A stretch of DNA of 64,000 nt from Acanthosepion pharaonis (lineage: Eukaryota > Mollusca > Cephalopoda > Sepiida > Sepiidae). A model generated the notes under the pieces. That model saw nothing but the letters and a program-made list of their open reading frames with translations. It had not been told where the DNA came from and ran no database searches. Made by a program: the position numbers and the translations under genes. The stretch lies in contig CAHIKZ030004732.1 in assembly GCA_903632075.3 (NCBI GenBank), positions 3,212,001 through 3,276,000 of the forward strand, in the 5' to 3' direction. Positions 21,556 to 33,076 of the stretch are shown here, piece by piece (the stretch's first letter is position 1; every line of letters begins with the position of its first letter).

Positions 21556-23800
21556 AGAGCTCAGTAGGAAGGCGGTGGGAAGGATTTTAGGTTTTTAGTT
21601 GTTGACTTGACACCGTCTCTAGATGCGACATCAAAAGTAGACTTTGTTAGTGAAATTTTTAAATTATTATCATGTAAAACTTCAATAACAGTTTGAATGT
21701 CTTTCTTGTATGATGAAAATAAGTATATCGTCTATACACAATTAACGTCAAGAAAAATTTTGTCCATAAACCGTTGAAATGTAGCAGCCGCATTGGACCG
21801 AAGGTTATGTAATTGCATTCGTGGAAGCGGCATTGTCTATGTCAGCAGGGGTCATCCCGATTTAGTGATAAGTAGATATGAGGTCGATTTTTGAAAAACA
21901 AGTTTTGTTTGCTAATTTTGCTGTGAATGAATTGATATTGAGAACAGGGCTCTTTGTCGCTCATGGTGATATTGTTTTAGGGTGTTGGGGATGTGCAGAA
22001 TTAATTAATTGTAATTGAGTGAATCAGAAGGAATTTGTGTAGGTTGCGTGACTTTCTGCATCCACAAACAAATAAATAAACGAATTTTAAATACAATCAA
22101 AAACAAGGCATATTCAATTTAGAAACCAACCAAACATTTATATACAATTAAAAGTAATATATATACAGAATATTTTGGTATATGTTACTATGGCAAAGTG
22201 TGTGTGATATTTGAGGTTTCGGTATGTCTCTTTTTGTATTTGTATGTTCAGTTACAATCTTTCTGGAATTGTGTTAATTAACATTAAAAATGTCGATGTT
22301 AAGTGTTTTTAGGAATGAGTTCTTATAGAGTGGTCTACCTTTGACTGTAATATTTCTGAATCGTTCGAATGTTGATTTTTACTTCATAATGTAGTGAATA
22401 TAGTTCACTTTGGATAAGCAACGTTGTTTTAGGTTTGCGATTTGATGTCCACAGAGTTGGTCGAGTTCAAATTGCAAGTGAGTCAGCGTTGATGTACTTT
22501 TACGCGGTAAAGTCGTGATTTCGAGTGACGTGGAGTATGTTGGCAATTTCTCTGTGGATGTTCGTCCCTGACCCCTTTGGCCAGTCGGTATTTTCTTTTA
22601 TATGTTTTTGAAAGTCCAAAATCGGCTCAAAGAAGTTTTGGCGCAATTTTGTTTTGCACGTGCAACTTTCAGATTATTGTGTCGTTAACCAATGAGATTT
22701 GTTGATTCGCCTAGTACGGTTTTTTATTGGTCGAAGTTTTCCGTACGTAGGCGTAAGGTATAGACTGTTCTGTTACTAGGGGTGATAGGTAGAAAAAGAC
22801 GAGTCTACCACGGCACGGTAATCGCCGTAACAGCGATATCCACCGAAGTTTTTTTTTTTTTAACCACATGCAAATGGTTTGACCATTCGCTTTTAGATGG
22901 TGAAATTCTACCGTCGGCTTGCAAGTTTTTACATTCCTCACGTACTGCTTCTCTTTTTTTCCTCTGACAGATTCCTGACCTTAGCAAATGTAGGTGTGTG
23001 TGTGTGATTGCCAGCATCAGTTCTGTGGTACACTACATTATTGTTAATCGCTAAGTAGATTTCGGAGTTACGTGTTTTGAGTGATTTTGTGCATGAAGTG
23101 GTAGGGTCTATCATTTTCTTTTTATTACAGTCGATAAGGAGTCAGAAGTTATTTAGAAAATCAAATCCAAGTAGAGGATTATTCATATCCGCCGCTACGA
23201 ATGCCCAGGAAAATGATGTTGCCTTGGAATTCCGATGTCAAGTTTCGTTTGCCCGTAACATTTAATCAATGTTTGTGTTGTTCGCCGCTGATAATATTAC
23301 AGGTGTTGGTTTTGAAGATATCCCGTTAATTATCCTAAAATGGAAACGCTTGCACCGATGTCGACGATGAATGCTATTTTAGTTGCCCTTATTTTTGTCT
23401 ATATCAAAGAGGCTGACTGAGTTCGCTCAACTAGTTTTCCGAATCGCTGTGAGCTGGTGATTGTAGTCGTAAATTTGGTAACATTTTTACGTTTTTAGTT
23501 ATGGTCGGTGATCTGCACCATGATTTACATGTTCAAGCTTTCCGGCTTCGTTCTTTCATGGGCTTCTACGAGTGTTGTTGATTTTGTTTTGTTTTTATTC
23601 AGTGGTTCTAAAAACTGACGCAGGAATTTTTACAATGACTGTATAAAATTTTGTTGCAGAAGCTGTAACGCCTCTTAAGTGGAATTGCACCTCGACTATT
23701 GAAAAACAACCATTAACGGCCGTTTCCATAAAGCCAGGCGTCTTGATTGAAAAGAGGTGTCGTCTTTCTGCTTCATTATTTTGTTTAAATTCTAGAACTG
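21556..23800 (-). mobile_element. Ty3/gypsy retrotransposon relic 1 (gag, protease, reverse transcriptase)
   Basis: Read right to left on the minus strand. A gag piece near 23770-23630 has ETAVNGCFSIVEVQFHLRGV. A protease near 23400-23150 has a changed active site (DIGAS where DSGAS is usual) and PLLGFDFLNNF. The start of reverse transcriptase is at 23010-22810 (ADGRISPSKSEWSNHLHVVK) and its palm at 21960-21560 (KTCFSKIDLIST, CIDDILIF in place of YIDDILIF). The two halves of reverse transcriptase are separated by the LTR-like insertion at 21992-22808. Numerous frameshifts and stops show an inactive copy. Confidence 0.72.
21992..22808. mobile_element. LTR-like insertion inside Ty3/gypsy relic 1
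   Basis: It interrupts the reverse transcriptase between the conserved CYGDYRA region (about 22840-22813) and the palm region that resumes below 21990. It has TG at the left, CA near 22808, a CCAAT-type block (TTAACCAATGAGA) and an imperfect palindrome (TAGTGAATATAGTTCACTTT). Sequence in the same order recurs at 26880-27535. Ends are approximate and no target duplication was found. Confidence 0.5.
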
Positions 23801-23936
23801 TAAGAAGGTAATATCTCTTCCGTTAGTTCCTATATGTAATGAGTTCAAATGAGATATTTGAAGACTAATGTAGCGCTATTACGCTTATAAGTACTTGTGT
23901 TTGCTGTCACTTGTTCCCAGCTCTTCGTTTACTTTA

Positions 23937-23992
23937 TATATCTATATCTATCTATCTATATATCTATATCTCTCTCTCTATATATATATATT
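23937..23992. repeat. TATC/TA/CT mixed microsatellite
   Basis: Runs of ATCTAT, CTCTCT and TATA in 55 bp. Confidence 0.8.
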
Positions 23993-24460
23993 GAGACATG
24001 TTTCATTGAATAATTTAGACAAGTCTTGTCTACTTTTAAGTTGAATCTTTTTCATATTCACGGACAAGATTTTGGTGTCATTGTTAAAGGATGAGAGAAA
24101 ATTACCTTGTTGATACATATTGTTTATTGCAAGTATTTTCGACATTAGTACAATGTCATGATCAGGGCGTTGTTTAGTTCAAGACAATTATTGTAGTGAT
24201 CATCATTTTAAAAGACACAATTGCCGTGTTCATCTGAAAGCTATTTTTTTTTTACTTGTGGAGTGAAGAACGCTGAGGTGAGTGATGCGCAATAGCTAAC
24301 TGAGTTATCAGGTTATCGAGAGTTGAGCGTTACTCAAGCTATTGTACAGTACTCAACTCAGCGTTCATCACTTCACCAAAAATCTTCTCCCTGAATATGA
24401 AAAGATCCAATTGAATATAAGTAGACAAAATTTGTCTGAATTAATCAGTGAAACATGTCT
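23993..24460. repeat. Inverted-repeat element with internal hairpin and hammerhead-like core
   Basis: Outer arms of about 85 bp (23993-24078 and 24373-24460) are inverted copies, both containing GACATGTTTCA-type ends and AGTAGACAA blocks. A second inverted pair lies inside, with AACGCTGAGGTGAGT and CAATAGCT at 24260-24300 matched by the reverse complement at 24330-24370. On the minus strand 24165-24137 reads CTGATCA, a 6-bp stem (GACATT/AATGTC) and GAAA, close to the hammerhead ribozyme core found in Penelope-like terminal repeats. The G of CTGATGA is changed to C. It abuts the Tc1 element. Family not certain. Confidence 0.5.
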
Positions 24461-24505
24461 CAATTAAAACATACTGCCAAAATATATGCAATATATTTAT
24501 ATATA

Positions 24506-26092
24506 CAGTGGGGTTGAATAAGTGATCGTACACATGAAAATATTTCATATTTTTATTTGTAACATATTAAATTAACAAAACGGGAATATATCTACTGTTT
24601 CAGATTGCTTACTAAAAGTGTATGCATATAAAACTAAATAATATTCCATGGTTAAGAAAATATAGCAATATTTAAATTTTTAGGTGTTTAAAAAATGATC
24701 GTACAGCAGAACAAAAACATGTTTTCGCCATTTAATATTTTGTAGCAAAGCCTTTATTAAGTTCTACAGCAACCAATCTCTTCTTGTAGTCTTTAATTAA
24801 CGATTTGCATACTTTAGTAGGTATTTCGTCCCATTCTTCCTGAGTAATTGTCTTCAGGTTTTTGATGTTTGTTGGACCGGATCTTATTTTTCAAAAATCG
24901 CCATAAATTCTCTGTTGGATTCAAATCCGGCGACTGACTGGGCCATTGTAAGATGTTAACGTTGTTATTAACAAAACAATTCTTTGTACTCTTAGCAGTA
25001 TGCTTGGGATCATTGTCCTGTTGGAAGATCCAATCAGGAGGAAGCCCAAGATTCTCTACAGAAAGCGATAAATTTTCGCTTAGGATTTGTTGATATTTTT
25101 CTGCATTCATTCTACAGTCTATAATTGCTAGTTTGCCAACACCTTGCATCGAAAAGCAGACCCAAATCATGATACTACACCCACCAAATTTGACAGTTGG
25201 TATGGTGTTCTTGGGTGCGTATGCTTCGCCGTCTTTCCTCCATACATGATTCAGGGAATTACGACCGAACAACTTAATTTTACTCTCATCTGTCCAAAGA
25301 ACTCTTTCCCAATAAGAATTCTCCTTATCTTTATGCTCTGTTGCAAATTTCAACCTGGCATCTCTATGCCGTTTCAGAAGGAGTGATGTCTTTCTTGGGG
25401 AGCGCGACTTTATGCCGTCTCTGCATAGTTCATTACTAATCGTTTGCTTAGTTACGTTAACTCCTGACAAACTCAGATTATTCTGAAGGTCTTGTCTGAT
25501 GGCCATTGGGTTAGTTTGGACCTGTCGCATCAACTTTCTTCGTAATCTGGGAGAGATCTTCCTGGGAGCCCCGTGTCTGCCTTTGTTCTTAACAGCAATA
25601 CGTCTTTTAAATCTTGCAATAAATGAAACAGTTGAAAAAGGTATGTTCGTGTCACTGGAGATGTTTCTGTAACTTTTTCCATTGTTCCATAACTTAATAA
25701 TATACTTTTTTGAGCACAAGTCATTTCCTTACGTCTAGCAATTATTAGAACCGTTATCAGTGAACAGTGACTGCAGAATGATCTACTTTTGAACTGAATG
25801 TTGCAATAGAGTTACTGATAATATTCTAGAACAGTTTAGAATCTTCTACTTTGAAGTACAACCAAAATTTACTGTATTATAATGCAAAAATTGATACTGT
25901 ACGAACACTTTTTCCATTATTCGAAATATAAAAATTTGCATAATTATCACTTATCGATACATTTATTATGTTAAATAGCAGATTCTGATTCTATGCCCCA
26001 AAAGACATATATAACATTATTATTCGAGGTTTTCATTTGCTATAAGTGAGAATAACATGCATTTGTTTGCTGTACGATCACTTATTCAGCCC

Positions 26093-26096
<4 letters not shown>
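24506..26096 (-). mobile_element. Tc1-like DNA transposon 1, nearly complete
   Basis: Terminal inverted repeats of about 28 bp (CAGTGGGGTTGAATAAGTGA and its inverted partner ending at 26096) are flanked by TA. A second copy of the GATCGTACAG motif lies about 200 bp inside the left end, with a weaker one at the right, an IR/DR layout. The minus-strand frame at 25719-24814 encodes a transposase with HTH region, WTDES (first Asp), QQDNDPKH (second Asp) and NPTENLW (Glu), with 34 residues between the last two: DD34E. Two one-base changes in A runs break it. One lies just after the ATG at 25724, the other near 24868, after which the frame runs on to EEWDEIPTK and a TAA near 24736. Confidence 0.85.

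Positions 26097-26156
<60 letters not shown>
26097..26156. repeat. (TA)n microsatellite
   Basis: About 58 bp of TA directly abutting the right end of Tc1 element 1. Confidence 0.9.
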
Positions 26157-26161
<5 letters not shown>

Positions 26162-26879
26162 TGTTTTGGTTGGGTTTTTTGCCAATTCATTTTTTAATAT
26201 TGGTTTGTTATTTTTGTGTGCGTGTAAGTGAGCTCAAATCATGTTACCGCGTTGTATTTTCAATGTTGTTTGACGAAAATTTACACGTGATCGGTAGTTG
26301 TATTTTCCGTTTTCGAATTGTGTTAGAGTGACTCTAACGTAGAAACATTGGGAGCATTTAATCCTTTTCCTAATAGGTAAAATATTGAGTTATTAAAATG
26401 TTACATTTCCAGCATGGCCCGTTAGTTGCGGCCATGAAGGGTTAAGTAGCAGTAATATCCGTATTTTTATTCATTTTTTATTTTATTTTATTTTTTGTAC
26501 GTGAATATTACGAGTACGTTTGTTGATTCTGTTTTTGTTTTACTTTTCGTTGGAGTTGGTATGTCGTATGGATATGGTGTACTGTTGCGATTGTAGCTTG
26601 AGTGAAAATGTATCAGAAGGTAATTTATGTAAAGGCAAAGATTATGCGTGCTTATTATGCATTATCCCACAACACGTAGATCAAATAAAGAATATAAGGA
26701 GAAGTTGTATTGCAACAAATTACTAAAAACACAGTGGTTAGAGATCCAACAATAAATAGATTTTTATATATACAACAGATATACATGCAAGGATAACAGA
26801 ATGTTTGTTGATTGTGGCAGTTGAGACAAGGTTATGAAGAATGTTCATGCAGAAATTTGGTCAATAAAAGTTAATGGTT
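26157..26879. other. Unassigned sequence, possibly part of an LTR element
   Basis: It contains a short Cys-rich frame (VYCCDCSLSENVSEG...KDYACLLCIIP) at 26577-26726 that I cannot assign to a family. The position beside an LTR-like block suggests, but does not show, that it belongs to a retroelement. Confidence 0.3.
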
Positions 26880-27526
26880 TTGATTTATTAGTGAAATTAA
26901 AATAATTTGGTTTCTGCAAGGAAAAATCTCAAATGTGTTCGTTCAAATATTAGTGTGTATGCGTGTGTTACTTGTTAGAATTTAAGTTGTGAAGAGTTGT
27001 TTGCCTTTAACTGTTTGGCTAAATTGATGAATTGTACAATTACTGTTTGTGTAGTGAAAACATTCACTTTTTAAGTCAATTGTAATTTGATTACCACATG
27101 GACAATGGTCGATTGAGTGCTGTGTTGAGTTTGTTGAGAATTTTGAAGTGATGTTGAGTCAGTGAATTGACACAGGTGGAGTTTGGTAGCATCTCACGAA
27201 AGTCGATGACTGACTGACTTGAATTGAGTCATGCGGCTGTTTATATAGAATTTGGTGTCTAAAAATCGGTTCCAGGGAGCTTCGGCGGGAAAAAGGATCT
27301 GTTTCGACTTTGCTACAGTTTAGTGTTTCTTAACCAATAGAATTTACTGAAACGAAGTGGTGATTGGTTAAGGCTTTTTTAGGGAAGAATACATCTTTCC
27401 GAAAGGGGTGGAAGGCTAATGTGGAAGATTCCACAATGGTATTTTGCATGTCAGAGTTACCACTTTGTTATGATGGGCCTTGTTTGACTCCTGATTTTGG
27501 TTATTAAAACACATCATAGCAACAAA

Positions 27527-27535
<9 letters not shown>
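26880..27535. mobile_element. LTR-like block related to 21992-22808
   Basis: It shares in order a TAGTGAA..TTCACTTT palindrome, an AAAAATCGG / TTCGGCG block and CTTAACCAATAGA with the insertion at 21992-22808. A 15-bp imperfect hairpin (CACTTTGTTATGATG and its inverted partner) lies at 27461-27529. Divergent and without visible coding sequence. Confidence 0.4.

Positions 27536-27585
<50 letters not shown>
27531..27585. repeat. (TA)n microsatellite
   Basis: About 54 bp of TA. Confidence 0.9.
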
Positions 27586-27589
<4 letters not shown>

Positions 27590-27904
27590 ATTTATTATCT
27601 GAAGGATTTGGTTGTTCGGTAGGTATATGAAAGTTCTTGTAATGTGGTTGTTAAATATTTCTGATATTTGTGTTGTCTTGGTGAATGAATAAATTATTTT
27701 GTAAGTAATAAGTCTATCATTAAAAGGTCATATTCAGCATGAGAAAGTGATATGTGAGTAGAACTTATCTTTGGTGGCCATTCCCAGATCTGTACAAATC
27801 CACGCGCTCTATTATTATGAAAGATCGTTAAAAAGAGAAAGATTCTAAATTTTCACGCCACTAGGGCGGTCCTTTTTTACTTGGTCGCGAGACTAGTACC
27901 CTAT

Positions 27905-28262
27905 GACACAGCTGTGGGCACTGATTAAATACATTACCAATTCTTTCAAAAATTACCAGAAACAGCTCTAAAATATTTAGATTTTTTAGCTACTGTCATC
28001 ACTGTACCGTAACCTGCAATATAAAAAACAGCACCAACCCAACAAATTAGCCCCCAATAATTCGCATCAGTATCTGTAAAACATTTGAAAAGATTTTCAA
28101 TGCCAGGCTAGTGTGGTACCTGAAGAAGAATACCAAACAGGCTTCCGAAAATAAGAGAAGCCCCATTGACCACTTAAATATATTAGAAACAAATATAAGA
28201 GAAGCCTTCAACAGAATTCTTCGTCCTTGAAGAGGCATAAGACACAAATTTGAAATACGGCA
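27905..28262 (+). mobile_element. I/Nimb-like LINE reverse transcriptase, left of MITE
   Basis: Frames read FQKLPETALKYLDFLATVI, then CKTFEKIFNARLVWYLKKNT, SENKRSPIDHLNILETNI and NLKYGI. This is the N-terminal part of an I-type LINE reverse transcriptase. The sequence is cut at a TTAA by the MITE and resumes at 28673. It is the same clade as the 5' half at 19700-21550 and might be part of the same original copy, though the endonuclease region is absent. Confidence 0.65.
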
Positions 28263-28672
28263 TTAAACCTTTGAGCCCTGACCACCGCTTTACCGATGGT
28301 AGAGAAAAATGGCGTAATACCCAGCCACCGGTTGAACGGTGGTGTAAAAAAATGACTTAATGCCTAGCCACCGGTTGAACGGTGGTTAAACACTTGCATC
28401 GTGTTTTGCTATTATTTGTCTTATTTTGAAGTGCCAATCAGAAAAAGCTGTAATATTCTGATGTCATCGAACGTTATACCAACATGTCCGCGTTTTTCAT
28501 TGTGTTTTGGATAAAAAATGATCGTTTTTACCATGAAGCGTGCAGAGCCTCAACCTGGAATGTCAGTGACTATTTTTTATGTTTACATACCAATTATTTG
28601 CGAATTTCGACCCAGGAGCTCAAGCCAAAGGGTTAAAATTGTTCAGGAACGCCGGGCTCAAAAAAGGGTTAA
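28263..28672. mobile_element. TTAA-bounded MITE, piggyBac-like
   Basis: Flanked by TTAA at 28263-28266 and 28669-28672. The ends ACCTTTGAGCCC and GGGCTCAAAAAAGGG are inverted repeats. It splits a LINE reverse transcriptase, and removing the element plus one TTAA puts the two flanking reading frames in register, which fixes the borders. The left part holds three tandem units of about 45 bp with a palindrome, two of them exactly CCACCGGTTGAACGGTGG. It has no coding capacity. A second inward TTAA end (CCAAAGGGTTAA at 28625) suggests a compound right end. Confidence 0.72.
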
Positions 28673-28790
28673 AAGAGACCTGTGAGACTTAAGACAAAGA
28701 GTCAGAAGGGCATCATTTTATTTATCCTGGAAGGCAGATACTTTAAAATCCCAGACTCTGAACCAACTTCTAAAATTGCGATAATCACAT
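28673..28790 (+). mobile_element. LINE reverse transcriptase, right of MITE
   Basis: It continues the LINE at 27905-28262: RDL, then after a frame change LEGRYFKIPDSEPTS. Beyond about 28790 the family similarity fades. Confidence 0.55.
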
Positions 28791-29524
28791 GCTGATTAGC
28801 ATGTCAATGGTACCGACAAAACTTCTCACCGTGTCTTTTTTTCTTCTCCCACTTGGCGATATTAACACCTATTGAAAAGCAGGACCGGCGATCTTTGATA
28901 CAGAGCTCCCCTTTCTACTACATGTCGATTTCAAATATTCGCAACATGGGGCCACAAACCCTCGAAGGAAAATTGGGGAGGGGCAGCACATTTTTAAATT
29001 ACCAAAAAACAGGTTTAAATGAACATTTCAGTACATAGCCATTAAGTATTTACTTTTATAATGAATAAGTGTTTTATTTTTTTAAATTTGTGATAATGTT
29101 ATTCTTTTTTTAATAACCACCAATATTTTCATGACTAAATTTTACCCGGAAAATTAGTTTAGTCGCAAATTTTTACATTTCCATAAAGATTAATCGCCGA
29201 TGCATCTCTGGTGGAAAGAAAAAGTTTTATAAAGATTCCAACACAACACAAACGGGATTGTGTTAAAAATTTGTTTTAAAAACACTATTCAGTTTTCAGG
29301 AAAATTTTTCATGTGTTGAAATCTTTACATATTTTTATTTTTTAAGCGATTATTTTCTCGGTTTTATCTTTCTAGTCAAAAAATAGGGACTAGAAATCTT
29401 ATTTTAATTACTATCCGTGGGCTTCTGGTTAGTATTACCATTAGTTTTTAAAAAAAATCAGAAATCCTCCTTAGTGGATGATATCGGAATAAAAAATGAT
29501 TTTTACTTTCTTAACTTTTTTTTT
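28791..29524. other. No recognised features
   Basis: AT-rich intronic sequence. No family motif, tandem array or terminal repeats noted. Confidence 0.4.
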
Positions 29525-29920
29525 ACAATTAAAAAAATAAGCGCTAATGAAATTAGCACTTCCTCCCCGCTCCTCATTAGGAATGGGCCCTCACGCGGTT
29601 GAGAGGTTCGGTGTAGTAAGCATCGGCCCTCTCGATTATTATAGTTGATGATTGACAATATAACTTAGGTAGTAAAAAAAAAAAAAAAAAAAACGCTGCT
29701 GAAAGTAGCCCTTTTGGAGCTCCATCCTCGTCAAGGGTCCCTGTGTAGTAACGCACCTCACCGGCCATGCAGATACACGATGTATATTATTAGTTGATGA
29801 CTGTCAATTCAACGTCAATTTGAAAATTTTTTTTTTAAATGGCATATGGCCATAAAACGGTGCTAAAAATGCACCCCGCGATCGGGGGTTTCGGGAGTAA
29901 GACGCGCCGGCCCTGTTAAA
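29525..29920 (+). repeat. Three degenerate ~150-bp tandem units, each with a small hairpin
   Basis: Units begin near 29535, 29690 and 29850. Each starts with a short stem-loop (GCTAATGAAATTAGC, GCTGCTGAAAGTAGC, GGTGCTAAAAATGCACC). Each then has a GTAGTAA-like or GAGTAAG core followed by CGGCC, and the first two carry TTAGTTGATGACTGTCAA-type sequence. An A run of about 20 precedes unit 2. Confidence 0.6.
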
Positions 29921-30724
29921 AAAGAACTGACCGCCAGAAGATGTTCCGAATTGTGTCATCTCCCTTCTATGGCTCTTTCAAACACAACTTGAGCACAGAA
30001 GATCACACCTGGCGCCATGACGAGCATAGGACCACACCTCTTTCTTTATTTATTATTCTTCTTCCTTCAAGATATAGTCGCTTATAGATAAGAATGTTGC
30101 CACTCAGTTCCCCCTGGTCAATTTGACGACTGAATTTCTACACACATGCAGATATACACGTGTCTATCACACACGAAGAAGCACATTCTTATTAGCTAAC
30201 TTTTTTTTTTATCTTTTCCTTTACTTACAATTGTTTACATGTTAATATTTTTTTTTTGTTTTAATACATGCATTAAATTGTCATTTGCTTTAAAATACAA
30301 ATTTTGTGTCATTTATTTTTACCTGGACTCATATGATCCCGCCAGATATTGTTTGCAGCACAAATGTTCCAGGAGTGATGAAATGTTAACTTAAAAAAAG
30401 TCCACACAGGTGAGTCCCACGATACAGCCAAGGTGTAGCAGTTTTTGCTTGACCACCAAAGTCAAGTGTTATCCTTAGAAATTATTTCACTTTTTCTGGA
30501 TGAATGCATTTTATTGATTACTTTTCTTTTAATCAGAAACATCATTTGCCCAATTCTGTTGATATGATAACTGTTTTAATGTAAACAGAATAGATCTCTT
30601 TGAACAAATTTAGTTAAAATTAAACATACAACAAAACTGGAGGAACTTTTCAGAATAACCAGGACAAATCATTATTTTTTTAACCAGCATAAATTATCAT
30701 TTTCTTTTTAAATTATTGCCTCAA

Positions 30725-31065
30725 ACTTGTTGGGATGCGTTCTACTAGGTTGGCATCTCGGTCTCACCATTTCACTGTCGAAAGAACTAAATGCAGCCAT
30801 CTCTTCTACTTCAACAGCTTCTTATCTCGCACCTCCCGTCAGTGGAATTCCCTTCCTATCACTTGTTTCCCTGATAACTATAATCTTCAAATATTCAAAT
30901 GTAATGTCAATCGACATCTTCTGATGCCTTGACCTTGATCCATGTTCTTCTCTTTATCCTTTTCCCCAAACACTCCTCTTTACTCTTACTCTCATCTCTC
31001 TGTAACCCCTTGCATGCTAGTGGCACTCCCGCCTTGCTTGGGGCGATTTGCTAAAAAAAAAGGTG
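30725..31065 (+). mobile_element. LINE-B 3' end, best-preserved copy
   Basis: An open frame reads MRSTRLASRSHHFTVERT, then FLSRTSRQWNSLPITCFPDN and LQIFKCNVNRHLL, followed by a stop. A 3' tail with TAACCCCTTGCATGCTAGTG and CGATTTGCTAAAAAAAAA follows. It is the least diverged LINE-B end in the window and gives the family's 3' end. Antisense to the host gene. Confidence 0.78.
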
Positions 31066-32600
31066 GTTCTGAAAATAATGCCTCCTATTTATTACTAAAA
31101 AAACTAACATAGACAGAGAGCACAATGGCACCACTGGATAGAGCAAGTTTTCAGCTACAAAAATCTATGATCACAAAATCACCACCATTGGCTCTGCACT
31201 TCTGAAGCACTCTTCATTCAATAGATTGATATTGTTCTCATCTTGTTATTATCATAAACGTATCAGCCGTTGTGTGATCCAGTCTTTTCAGGTGTTTGTA
31301 AATTAAGATAACCTTCAAGGAAATTTTAAATGAACCCTTTATTTAATCTACAGTATATACTTGTGTAACACGCGATCTTGTATATCATTTGATTCCCAAA
31401 ATTTTCATTTATAAAAAAAATGATATTACCATGTGTCTCATATATAAAGCGAGTTTCTTTTTTTGAAAGAGCAAATTACATTAGACTAAAACCTCTTTTC
31501 CTTTATCTCTTTATCCCGTCATCTAGTTAAACAACTTAAAAAAGTAAAAGAAAATGAAAAGGATTGTTAGTAATGCTATACTCGTTGTGTAAATCCGTAC
31601 AGCCATAAACAAATGAATGAGAAACAGCTAAACATCTTACAAATGGAAAATGGAAAAGATGTATATTTGCTATGTTTGCATTTTATAATACGATATTAAT
31701 ATGTGAATATTACATGCATTATTATTGGATACAGTTAAGTAAAACATCAGTTTTATAACAATCATGTTTATTTTAAATACAGCTGTACTATTTGTCTAGA
31801 GTAAAGATGGATATATTATTTTGGTCAATGGCATAGCCAAGGCCAGTAGTACATACTCTAATTTATATCTTGGGTATGATGTGACTACCTTAAAATTATC
31901 TTCAAAATTAGGTCTTCAAAAGTTGCATTATACGCGAGTATATACAATATATTTTCTCTTTGTTTAAGGCTCCCCTTTTTATACTCAATATTGTTCTACA
32001 GATTTTTCTAATAGTCTAGTGATCAATTGAAACAGAATGAATAGTACTAAATAAGAATAGGATTAGATATTCCTAGATATAGACAGTGAAACAATAACCT
32101 CCATAGATTAAATAAATCAAGTTTGAAATTTCCTGAAGGATACCTGCATTAATATATAGCCATAGAAGGCCAGAGTGTACAATGGCCAAAACATTGTGAT
32201 TGCAACAACAAAGATGACGACAACAGTCCAAGTGTCAATAATGTAAATATTCAAGTAATATTTAAAATTAACTAATTGAAATACTTTTATTAAATGAATA
32301 CTGTGATTAGAAAACTTACATTTTCTCAGATATAAGAGATATTAAGCAAGTCTATCAATTTTGTTGAGGGGTAAAGAAAGGCTCATTAATTAGCATTTCT
32401 GAACATAATTATTTATAATTAAATAAAAATTAATAATTAAACATTTAGAAATTATTAGAAATTCAGTGAAATTTCTTGAATTAAAATCACTGATATTGAA
32501 GCGAAAGCATCTAAGAAAATCATCAAATACTGAAAACATTTATACAAAAATCAATTAATTCTTTCTACTGAAAACAAATTCAATGTCTTTACAAAATACA
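31066..32600. other. No recognised genes
   Basis: AT-rich. The first 250 bp (GAAAATAATGCCTCCTATTT onward) look like the end of a DNA element, but I found no partner end. The rest shows nothing I can name. Confidence 0.4.
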
Positions 32601-32639
32601 GCCGTGTTTAAATAAGTAACGGTACAAGGAAGGATTGAT

Positions 32640-32779
32640 GGATGGCCAGGAACAGACTGAGACAGATAGAGAGATAGATAGATAGATAGATAGAGATAAA
32701 TAGGAATGTTCTAAGATAGATAGATAGAAAGATAATGAATAGAGTATACAGGTATATACAAAGATAGAAGGCTATGAAC

Positions 32780-32822
<43 letters not shown>

Positions 32823-33001
32823 TAATCAAAATAAGATATGATCAGAATAAGATAAATAGATAGATAGTTAGACATATAGATAATGAATAGAGATAAATAT
32901 GTACAAAGATAGATGGCCAGGAACATAGATCTAGAGATAGATGGATAGATAGATAAAAACTACAGATTGATAGGTATGTACAAAGATAGATCGTCATGAA
33001 C

Positions 33002-33042
<41 letters not shown>

Positions 33043-33074
33043 ATGAAAATAAGATATACATGAACAGAATAAGA
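32640..33074 (+). repeat. Interrupted GATA array
   Basis: GATA tracts at about 32668-32695, 32782-32821 and 33004-33043, separated by AACATAGATAG, ATGATCAGAATAAG and TGAACAGAATAAG spacers resembling those of the array at 14215-14938. Confidence 0.85.
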
Positions 33075-33076
33075 TA

